Shown: positions 5,245 to 12,043 of the stretch, one piece after another
Layout: each line of letters begins with the position of its first letter
Numbering within the stretch: the first letter of the stretch is position 1
Assembly (NCBI GenBank): GCA_937876225.1
Contig: CALFIC010000083.1
Coordinates: 1-12,043, forward strand
Source: an uncultured Chloroflexota bacterium
GTDB taxonomy: Bacteria; Chloroflexota; Chloroflexia; Chloroflexales; Roseiflexaceae
Length of the DNA stretch: 12,043 bases
Direction: 5' to 3'
Position numbers and translations under genes: made by a program
The notes under the pieces: model-generated
What the model was told of the DNA's origin: nothing
Database searches by the model: none
The model's input: only the letters and a program-made list of their open reading frames with translations

Positions 5245-8200
5245 ATGCCGAAGCGCACAGACATCAAAAGTATTTTGATTATTGGCTCGGGTCCGATCGT
5301 CATCGGCCAAGCCTGTGAATTTGACTATTCGGGTGTGCAGGCTTGTAAGGCTTTGCGCAATGAAGGCTACCGTGTCATTTTGGTCAATTCAAACCCGGCC
5401 ACCATCATGACCGACCCCCAATTTGCCGATGCCACCTACATCGAGCCACTCACCCCCGAGTCGATCGAACAAATCATCATCAAAGAACGCCCCGATGCGA
5501 TTTTGCCCACAGTAGGTGGCCAAACCGCCCTCAACTTGACCATGAAGTTGCACGAATTGGGCATGCTGGCCAAGCACAACGTGCAATTGTTGGGCGCCCA
5601 ACCCAAGGCCATCGCCCTCGCCGAAGATCGTGAGCTCTTCAAACAAGCCATGCTCGAAATCGGTTTGGGTGTGCCGTTGGGTGAAACCGTCACCACTGTC
5701 GAACAAGCCGTGGCCGTCGCCACCAAAATCGGCTACCCCATCTTGATCCGGCCATCATTTACCCTTGGTGGTAGTGGCGGCGGTATCGGCTACGACGAAG
5801 CTCAGCTCCGCGAAATCGCCGAGCGTGGTTTGCGCGCCTCGCCCGTCACCCAAGTCCTCATCGAGCAATCGGTGATTGGCTGGAAGGAATACGAGCTCGA
5901 GGTCATGCGTGACTGCGTCGACAACTTTGTGGTGGTCTGTACCATCGAAAACATTGATGCCATGGGCGTGCATACCGGCGACTCGATGACCGTGGCACCA
6001 GCGATGACATTGACCGACCGTGAATTACAACGCCTGCGCGAAATGGCCAAAATGGTGATTCGCACCGTGGGTGTCGAAACCGGCGGCTCAAACATTCAGT
6101 TCTCCGTCGATCCCAAGACCGGCACGCCGTTCGTGATCGAAATGAACCCCCGCGTGAGCCGCTCGTCGGCGTTGGCTTCCAAGGCCACCGGTTTCCCCAT
6201 CGCCAAAATCGCCGCCTTGTTGGCGGTGGGCTATACCCTCGACGAAATCCCCAACGACATCACCAAGTTGACGCCGGCCTCGTTTGAGCCCAGCCTCGAC
6301 TATGTGGTGGTTAAAATTCCGCGCTGGGCCTTTGAAAAGTTCCCCGGCGTCGATCCCATCCTCGGCCCGCAAATGAAAAGCGTCGGCGAAGTCATGGCCA
6401 TCGGGGCTACCTTTGCCGAAGCCTTCCAAAAAGCGATGCGCGGCCTCGAAATCGGCGCCACCGGGTTTGTGGGTAGCGACCAAGTCAAAATGGTTGGTTC
6501 CGACGATATCCGCATCCCCACGCCGCGCCGGATTTTCCGGGTATGTGACGAAATCCGGGCTGGTGCTAGCCTCGAATCAATCTGCGAACGCACCGGCTTT
6601 GACCCGTGGTTCGTGCAACAGTTCCAAGACATCGTCGCCATCGAGCAAGAAATCTCCCGCTACTCCCTCGCTACCTTGCCATATGACTTGTGGTTTACGG
6701 CCAAGGAATACGGCTTTTCTGACCCACAAATGGCTGGTCTGTTGTCAGATAAACCGGCAGTAATGCAGGTGCGGGCGGCCCGCAAACAGGCCAAAATCGT
6801 GCCGGTGTATCGCAAAATCGACACCTGTGCGGCCGAATTTGCCGCAGCCACGCCGTATTTCTATAGCACCTACAGTCGGCAACCCGGTAGCGACGAAGCC
6901 GAAGTCACCGATCGTGCCAAGGCGATGATTATTGGTGGTGGTCCCAATCGTATCGGCCAAGGGATTGAGTTCGACTATTGTTGTGTGCATGCCTGTTTCG
7001 CCTTGCGCGACTTGGGCATCGAAACCATCATGATCAACTGTAACCCTGAGACTGTCTCGACCGACTATGACACCGCCGACCGGCTCTATTTTGAACCGCT
7101 GACGCTCGAAGATGTGCTCAACATTTACGACCGCGAAGCAGGGGCAGACTTTGGTCCGGCGGTGCGTAGCGTGCCAGCCTTGGTGCAATTTGGCGGCCAG
7201 ACGCCCTTGAATTTGGCGCATGGTCTCGAATCAGCGGGCGTGCCTATCTGGGGTACCTCACCCGATGCCATCGATTTGGCCGAAGAGCGTGGGCGCTTTG
7301 GTGATTTGCTGCGCAGCATGAATGTCGAGCAACCACCCAACGGCATGGCTTCGACCTTGGCCGAAGCCCGGGTCGTAGCGCACCGTATCGGCTTCCCCGT
7401 ATTGGTGCGGCCCAGTTATGTGCTGGGTGGGCGTGCTATGGCGATTGCTTATGACGACGAAAGCTTTGAGCGCTATATTGCCGAAGCCACCGTGGTCAGT
7501 GCCGGTGCGCCGGTGTTGATCGACAAATATCTTGAAGATGCCTTTGAGGTGGATGTCGACGCCATCGGTGATGGCGCGCAGGTAGTGATTGCCGGCATCA
7601 TGGAGCATGTCGAAGAAGCTGGCGTGCACTCGGGTGACTCGGCGATGGTGTTGCCCCCGTACAAAATCAGTGCCTACCACATCGATGCCATCCGCGACAT
7701 CACCATGCGTATCGGCATGGCGATGAATGTCAAGGGCATGATGAATGTGCAATACGCCATCAAAGACGAAATCGTCTATGTCATCGAAGTCAATCCCCGT
7801 TCGTCGCGCACGGTGCCGTTTATCGCCAAGGCGACTGGCTTCCCGTTGGCGCGCTTGGCAGCCCAAGTGGCCGCCGGCAAGACATTGCGCGAGTTGAATT
7901 TCACCGAAGAACCCAAGGTAGACGGCTTTTTTGTCAAAGAAGCAGTGTTACCGTTCGACAAATTCCCCGGTGCCACCATTATGCTCAGCCCCGAGATGCG
8001 TTCGACGGGTGAAGTGATGGGTCACGCCTCAAACTTTGGTTTGGCCTTTGCCAAAGCCGAAATGGGCGCCAACCAACGTATCCCCATTGCCGGCGGAGCC
8101 TTGTTGACCGTCAATAACAACGACAAAAACGCCATTGTGCGGATTGGTCGCGATTTGATCCAACTAGGCTTCACATTATATGCCACCAAGGGTACCGCCG

Positions 8201-8505
8201 ATATGTTGAGCGGGGCTGGCTTAGCGGTCAGCTTGGTCAACAAAATCGCCGACGGTTCGCCACATACGGCCGATTTGTTGGCCCAAGGCAAGGTGCAATT
8301 GGTGATTAGTACGCCGTTAGGGCAGCAAGCGTATAGCGATGGTCAATCATTGCGGAGCGCAGCGATTCGCTATGGTGTGATGCTGGTGACGACCTTGACG
8401 GGGGCAGCGGCTACGGTCGCCGGCATTCGTGAATTGCAACGCCGTAGCCTGACGGTACGCTCGCTCCAAGATCATTATGGGATTGCCAAAGGACCAACGG
8501 CATGA
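5245..8505 (+). CDS. carB: Carbamoyl-phosphate synthase large subunit
   Basis: A 1086-residue synthetase (E. coli 1073) that makes carbamoyl phosphate from bicarbonate, ammonia and two ATP. The two homologous halves are plain: the first starts with IIGSGPIVIGQACEFDYSG (residues 12-30), the second with IIGGGPNRIGQGIEFDY from residue 562, each with an ATP-grasp domain. The C-terminal MGS-like allosteric domain runs from about residue 950 to 1086. By alignment to E. coli, K961, T981, T984 and K1000 occupy the places of K954, T974, T977 and K993 (UMP/IMP site), T1049 that of T1042 (ornithine), while S1022 replaces N1015. A short insertion around DREAGADFGPAVRSVP in the second half accounts for part of the extra length. 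GGAAGGG (5231-5237) lies 7 nt before ATG 5245. The stop overlaps the next gene as ATGA (8502-8505). Confidence 0.97.
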   Translation: MPKRTDIKSILIIGSGPIVIGQACEFDYSGVQACKALRNEGYRVILVNSNPATIMTDPQFADATYIEPLTPESIEQIIIKERPDAILPTVGGQTALNLTMKLHELGMLAKHNVQLLGAQPKAIALAEDRELFKQAMLEIGLGVPLGETVTTVEQAVAVATKIGYPILIRPSFTLGGSGGGIGYDEAQLREIAERGLRASPVTQVLIEQSVIGWKEYELEVMRDCVDNFVVVCTIENIDAMGVHTGDSMTVAPAMTLTDRELQRLREMAKMVIRTVGVETGGSNIQFSVDPKTGTPFVIEMNPRVSRSSALASKATGFPIAKIAALLAVGYTLDEIPNDITKLTPASFEPSLDYVVVKIPRWAFEKFPGVDPILGPQMKSVGEVMAIGATFAEAFQKAMRGLEIGATGFVGSDQVKMVGSDDIRIPTPRRIFRVCDEIRAGASLESICERTGFDPWFVQQFQDIVAIEQEISRYSLATLPYDLWFTAKEYGFSDPQMAGLLSDKPAVMQVRAARKQAKIVPVYRKIDTCAAEFAAATPYFYSTYSRQPGSDEAEVTDRAKAMIIGGGPNRIGQGIEFDYCCVHACFALRDLGIETIMINCNPETVSTDYDTADRLYFEPLTLEDVLNIYDREAGADFGPAVRSVPALVQFGGQTPLNLAHGLESAGVPIWGTSPDAIDLAEERGRFGDLLRSMNVEQPPNGMASTLAEARVVAHRIGFPVLVRPSYVLGGRAMAIAYDDESFERYIAEATVVSAGAPVLIDKYLEDAFEVDVDAIGDGAQVVIAGIMEHVEEAGVHSGDSAMVLPPYKISAYHIDAIRDITMRIGMAMNVKGMMNVQYAIKDEIVYVIEVNPRSSRTVPFIAKATGFPLARLAAQVAAGKTLRELNFTEEPKVDGFFVKEAVLPFDKFPGATIMLSPEMRSTGEVMGHASNFGLAFAKAEMGANQRIPIAGGALLTVNNNDKNAIVRIGRDLIQLGFTLYATKGTADMLSGAGLAVSLVNKIADGSPHTADLLAQGKVQLVISTPLGQQAYSDGQSLRSAAIRYGVMLVTTLTGAAATVAGIRELQRRSLTVRSLQDHYGIAKGPTA

Positions 8506-11500
8506 CAACGGCGCGGGTGCAGTTAATTACCCCAGATCACCTCGCGCAGGTACCAGCGTCGGCATCGCCGACGCTGGTACGGCGTGCCAGTGAATTATGT
8601 GCCCGCGGCGCCGTGACCATCGAACAAGCCACCCCCACCAGTGCTGCCGTGCTGGTGGGGGATGTGCATCCGCCGCGGCGGGTGAGTGTGATGATGATTG
8701 CTGGGCGAGTAACGATGTTGTGCGATTGCCAACATCGTGATGAGGGTCCCTGTCTGCATCGTGTGGCTGCCGCCCAGGTGCTCCATGCCCACATGACCAG
8801 CAATCCTCCCCAACCATGGGAAGCGTTGTTGACGTTGTCTGAAAAAGGGCGACCCGTCGCCAGCAATACAAACAACGCCCATATCGTGTTTGGTTTACAT
8901 CGCGGTCACCCCTTGGGGGTCGGTGATGAAGGTTGGGCGCTGATTCCCGTCAATGTGACCCAACGCGCTGGGCGCAACGATTGGGAGGGTGCCGACGTGC
9001 GCCCGTTGCGCTCGCCACCCACCCCAGCCGGTCACCCCAACACCCCCCATCATGTGTTGCATGCTGCAGCCATGCTGTGTGCCCAAACGGTAGCAGCAAC
9101 CCAGCCGGCCCAACGGGCATGGCTGTATGCCGGCGCCCTCGAATTGTTGGGTAACCAACAAGTCTATTTAGCCCAAGAGACCATCGATTTTCGCCATCCG
9201 ATTACCGTAGCAGCTACTGCGGGTGAATTACAACTTTCGATTGACGACGATGGGGCCGATCTCGTGTTGCAAAGTATCGTACATACCCAACACCAAAGTG
9301 TCGTCGTCGACACCCATACCCGTATCGTGTTGCCCTTTGCGAGTGCGTGGTTGTTGACAGGGCGCACGTTGGTCAATATTGGTGAACGGACGCCGGTCAC
9401 TGACCAACTGCTCCAGACGCCCCAATTGCGTGTCGTCGCCCAAGACCGCGAACGCTTTGACCAACGCCTGCTTGATTTGGTGAGCCGTGTGCCAGTGTGT
9501 GGGGCGGCGGTGCGCTGGGACGATGTAGTCGTAGAGCCAGTACCGGTGATTACCGTAGGTGAGCATGCCGGCGTGATGGAAGTGCGGCTGGCGTTTCAAT
9601 ATGGGACGCACCAATTAGCCTTTGATGCTAATTATCCCAGTCAAGCAATTTTGCATGGCAGTGAAGAATTGCATTTGGTGCGGATTTTGCGTGATAGTGA
9701 AGCCGAGCGGGCTGCGACGGTCATGCTCGAACACCATGCGTTGCGTTGGGTAGAGGCAGACATCTATCGTACGCGCCGTGCCATGGCTCCCACTGATTTC
9801 ATGTTACGCGTCGTCGGTGCATTGGCCAGCCAAGGGGTGCAGGTCAATGGCGAAGCTGATTTGACTGCCGTACAAATGCGGGTCGATGAGCCCCAAATCT
9901 CTGTCACTGTCCAATCCAATATCGACTGGTTTGATGTGGCGGCGGTAGTTAGTTTTGGTGATTTGTCGGTTGATTTAGCCACCGTACGGCGTGCAGTACT
10001 GCGCCGTGAACGCTATATTTTGTTGTCGGATGGGTCACTTGGTTTGGTGTCAAATACCCTCGCACAACGCCTGGCCCCGTTATTTGCCATGGGGCACGAA
10101 CAACAAACCCAGATGCGCTATGCCAGTGCTCAGGCCGCCGTGGTCGAACAATTGGTCCAAGAAGCGAATTCTGCCCAAGTCGATGCGATGTTCGAAGAAC
10201 GCCGTAGTCGCTTACGCTTGTTTGACCACATTGAACCACAACCTTTGCCCGGTGGATTTGTGGGGACGTTGCGGGTCTACCAAAAATCTGGCTACGACTG
10301 GTTGCACTTCCTCAACACCTACGGGTTTGGCGGCTGTTTGGCCGATGACATGGGGGTGGGCAAAACCATCCAAACCCTTGCGTTCATCCAATCACTGCGC
10401 GAACGCCAACCCGGCGCTCCGGCAGTGTTGATTGTGATGCCGCGCTCGATTATTTATAATTGGGAACGTGAAGCAGCCCGCTTTACCCCCAATTTGCGCT
10501 TGTTGACCCAAATCGATCAAGGGCGGAGCAAAGACACCGCCACGTTTAATCAATACGACGTGGTGTTGACCACCTATGGCACCATGCTGCGTGATATTGA
10601 GTTGTTAGTAGGTTATCGCTTCCAGTACATCATTCTCGATGAATCACAAGCCGTCAAAAACCCCGGCGCCGAGACTGCCCGGGCGGCGCGCCGCCTGCAA
10701 GGCGAGCGGCGTTTGTCGTTGACGGGCACCCCCATCGAAAACAGCGCCGTGGAATTGTGGTCGCAATTCGCCTTCCTCAATCCAGGGTTGTTGGGGAGCG
10801 CCGAAACCTTCCGCGAGACATTCACCCGCGAAGGTGAAGGCCGCGCCGCCGCTCTCAAATTGTTGCGTCGGCTGACCTATCCCTTTATTTTGCGGCGTAC
10901 CAAAGACCAAGTTGCCCCCGATTTGCCGTCACGCACCGAACGGGTGTTGATGAGCGAAATGGAACCCGAGCAACGACGCCTGTATAATGCCCAACGAGAC
11001 CACTATCGCGCCGTATTACTCGGCTTGATTGATACTGCAGGCGAACAACAAGCCCGTGTCAAAATGCTGGAGGGCTTGTTGCGCTTGCGCCAAATCTGCA
11101 ACCATCCGCGCTTGATTGATCCCCAGAGCGCGGGGATTTCGGGTAAATTCGAGTCGTTGCTGGCAACCCTCGAAGCGTTGCAGGCCGCCGGTCATCGCGC
11201 CTTGGTCTTTTCGCAGTTTGTGCAAATGTTGAGCTTGGTACGCGCAGCCCTCGATGCCCGGGGTACCAGTTATGCCTATCTCGATGGACGTACCCGTGAC
11301 CGTCAGAGCATCATTGACGCATTCCAACGCGACAATCGGCATGCCTTCTTTTTGATTAGTTTGCGGGCGGGTGGGGTTGGGTTGAATCTCACCGCCGCCG
11401 ACTATGTCATCCACGTGGATCCGTGGTGGAATCCCGCGGTCGAAATGCAGGCCACCGACCGCACCCATCGCATCGGGCAAACTCGCCCCGTGATGGTCTA

Positions 11501-11645
11501 CAAAATGGTGGTGCGTGATTCGGTCGAAGAAAAAATCTTGCAGCTCCAAGAGCGCAAGCGTGATTTGGTGAGTCAGCTCATCACGCCTGAGCGGGGTGGC
11601 CTCAAAACCTTGACCCGCGATGATGTCGAGCTTTTATTTACATAA
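8502..11645 (+). CDS. SNF2-family ATPase/helicase with N-terminal SWIM zinc finger
   Basis: A 1047-residue protein. Near the N-terminus is a SWIM zinc finger, CxC(x7)CxH: C74, C76, C84, H86. A long region (about 90-590) resembles the bacterial SNF2-associated part and has no catalytic motif I can name. The SNF2 ATPase occupies the C-terminal 450 residues: motif I DDMGVGKT (K621), Ia VLIVMPRS, motif II DESQ (713-716), motif III SLTGTP (741-743), then the helicase C domain with VFSQF, ISLRAGGVGLNL and HRIGQ (989-993, arginine finger R990). Such proteins are ATP-driven double-stranded DNA translocases that remodel protein-DNA complexes; RapA is a known transcription-linked relative. Its start overlaps the carB stop (ATGA), so it is translated from the arg/car mRNA. 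Its place between carB and argG is unexplained. The first 360 nt carry several strong inverted repeats. Confidence 0.92.
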   Translation: MTTARVQLITPDHLAQVPASASPTLVRRASELCARGAVTIEQATPTSAAVLVGDVHPPRRVSVMMIAGRVTMLCDCQHRDEGPCLHRVAAAQVLHAHMTSNPPQPWEALLTLSEKGRPVASNTNNAHIVFGLHRGHPLGVGDEGWALIPVNVTQRAGRNDWEGADVRPLRSPPTPAGHPNTPHHVLHAAAMLCAQTVAATQPAQRAWLYAGALELLGNQQVYLAQETIDFRHPITVAATAGELQLSIDDDGADLVLQSIVHTQHQSVVVDTHTRIVLPFASAWLLTGRTLVNIGERTPVTDQLLQTPQLRVVAQDRERFDQRLLDLVSRVPVCGAAVRWDDVVVEPVPVITVGEHAGVMEVRLAFQYGTHQLAFDANYPSQAILHGSEELHLVRILRDSEAERAATVMLEHHALRWVEADIYRTRRAMAPTDFMLRVVGALASQGVQVNGEADLTAVQMRVDEPQISVTVQSNIDWFDVAAVVSFGDLSVDLATVRRAVLRRERYILLSDGSLGLVSNTLAQRLAPLFAMGHEQQTQMRYASAQAAVVEQLVQEANSAQVDAMFEERRSRLRLFDHIEPQPLPGGFVGTLRVYQKSGYDWLHFLNTYGFGGCLADDMGVGKTIQTLAFIQSLRERQPGAPAVLIVMPRSIIYNWEREAARFTPNLRLLTQIDQGRSKDTATFNQYDVVLTTYGTMLRDIELLVGYRFQYIILDESQAVKNPGAETARAARRLQGERRLSLTGTPIENSAVELWSQFAFLNPGLLGSAETFRETFTREGEGRAAALKLLRRLTYPFILRRTKDQVAPDLPSRTERVLMSEMEPEQRRLYNAQRDHYRAVLLGLIDTAGEQQARVKMLEGLLRLRQICNHPRLIDPQSAGISGKFESLLATLEALQAAGHRALVFSQFVQMLSLVRAALDARGTSYAYLDGRTRDRQSIIDAFQRDNRHAFFLISLRAGGVGLNLTAADYVIHVDPWWNPAVEMQATDRTHRIGQTRPVMVYKMVVRDSVEEKILQLQERKRDLVSQLITPERGGLKTLTRDDVELLFT
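8550..8580. repeat. Perfect 14-bp inverted repeat inside the 5' end of the SNF2 gene
   Basis: GTACCAGCGTCGGC (8550-8563), loop ATC, then GCCGACGCTGGTAC (8567-8580). It lies 48 nt after the start codon and encodes the VPASASPTLV stretch. No T-tract follows, so it is not an intrinsic terminator; as RNA it would be a very stable hairpin just after the carB/SNF2 junction. Confidence 0.85.
8632..8661. repeat. Perfect 10-bp inverted repeat in the SNF2 gene
   Basis: CCCCCACCAG (8632-8641) and CTGGTGGGGG (8652-8661); two wobble pairs and a C-G pair can extend the stem inward to a TGCC loop. It is the second of a series spaced about 80 nt apart. Confidence 0.8.
8712..8738. repeat. Perfect 9-bp inverted repeat over the SWIM-finger codons
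   Basis: ACGATGTTG (8712-8720) and CAACATCGT (8730-8738), with 9 nt between. The loop carries the codons of the first two SWIM cysteines, so coding constraint on this segment is also high. Confidence 0.75.
8848..8861. repeat. Short inverted repeat in the SNF2 gene
   Basis: GGCGAC (8848-8853) and GTCGCC (8856-8861) separated by CC. A further ACCCC/GGGGT pair with a 3-nt loop lies at 8908-8920. Both are short enough to occur by chance in GC-rich coding DNA, but they continue the series of stronger repeats just upstream. Confidence 0.4.
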
Positions 11646-11656
11646 GGAGAATTCAC

Positions 11657-12043
11657 ATGGATCGTCCCAAAGTCAAGAAGGTCGTGTTGGCATACTCAGG
11701 TGGTCTCGATACCAGCATCATTGTGCCGTGGCTCAAACAAAACTATGGCAACCCGGAAGTCATCTGCTATTGCTGTAACATTGGTCAAGATGACGAACTC
11801 GAAGGTCTCGAAGCCAAAGCCTTGGCTAGTGGCGCTTCGAAGTGCTATGTCGAAGATCTACGCGAAGAGTTTGTGCGCGATTTCGTCTTCCCGATGTTCC
11901 GCGCCAATGCGCTGTACGAAGGCGAATATTTGCTGGGCACATCCATTGCCCGTCCTCTGATTGCCAAGCGTTTGGTGGAAATTGCCAAAAAAACCAAGGG
12001 TGACGCCATTAGCCACGGCGCGACAGGTAAGGGCAATGACCAA
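11657..12043 (+). CDS. argG: Argininosuccinate synthase, N-terminal part (runs off the right edge)
   Basis: The first 129 residues of ArgG, which joins citrulline and aspartate with ATP to form argininosuccinate, the penultimate step of arginine synthesis. The N-type ATP pyrophosphatase P-loop AYSGGLDTS is at residues 12-20. LGTSIARPLIAK follows, and the window ends within the conserved SHGATGKGNDQ. ATG 11657 has an ideal AAGGAG (11644-11649) 7 nt upstream, which overlaps the TAA of the SNF2 gene; the gap is 11 nt. The very good ribosome binding site suggests strong independent initiation despite the long, low-expression type gene before it. No internal promoter was evident just upstream. Confidence 0.96.
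   Translation, partial: MDRPKVKKVVLAYSGGLDTSIIVPWLKQNYGNPEVICYCCNIGQDDELEGLEAKALASGASKCYVEDLREEFVRDFVFPMFRANALYEGEYLLGTSIARPLIAKRLVEIAKKTKGDAISHGATGKGNDQ

Noticed and set aside
8550..8580. Intrinsic terminator inside the SNF2 gene
   Set aside because: The stem is strong but is followed by GGCGTGCC rather than a T-tract.

Overview
The window is bacterial chromosome. Its core is a seven-gene arginine/carbamoyl-phosphate operon plus one unexpected member, all on the + strand (argC – GNAT acetyltransferase – argB – GNAT-type N-acetylglutamate synthase – carA – carB – SNF2/SWIM helicase – argG). A divergent type I restriction-modification methylase gene (hsdM) lies at the left edge on the - strand. 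Genes are packed with 4-nt ATGA overlaps or gaps of 3-53 nt. The phylum cannot be fixed by eye. Moderately GC-rich DNA, heavy TTG/CTC leucine use, a short GNAT-type NAGS and a leaderless-type promoter would suit Chloroflexota or a related lineage, but this is a weak inference.

Layout: 1-807 (-), N-terminal 269 residues of HsdM, running off the left edge. 808-1253, a 446-nt divergent intergenic region. It carries the hsdM promoter (perfect TATAAT on the - strand), a long-range inverted repeat, three copies of a CGAATTGRC half-site abutting a perfect TTGACA box, and a 180-nt arg leader. 1254-11645, the operon. 11657-12043, the first 129 codons of argG, running off the right edge.

The most notable finding is the leader of the arg operon. 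A short unannotated reading frame (1073-1168, 31 codons) starts exactly where a -10 box would place the transcription start, so it looks leaderless. It contains five arginine codons within nine (CGA CGA ... CGA CGA . CGT); CGA is absent from the 17 Arg codons counted in argC. It is followed by a strong GC-rich hairpin with six Ts just before argC. The 5' arm of that terminator (1198-1204) is perfectly complementary to an upstream segment (1139-1145) just after the Arg codons. This is the arrangement of a classical ribosome-mediated transcription attenuator, here responding to arginine, stacked on a probable repressor site at the promoter.

Together the genes supply the first steps of arginine synthesis (NAGS, ArgB, ArgC), carbamoyl phosphate (CarAB, shared with pyrimidine synthesis) and argininosuccinate synthase (ArgG). 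argJ or argE, argD, argF and argH are not in the window. The large SNF2 helicase is inserted between carB and argG by a translational-coupling overlap and begins with a cluster of strong inverted repeats inside its coding sequence. Its role in the operon is unknown.
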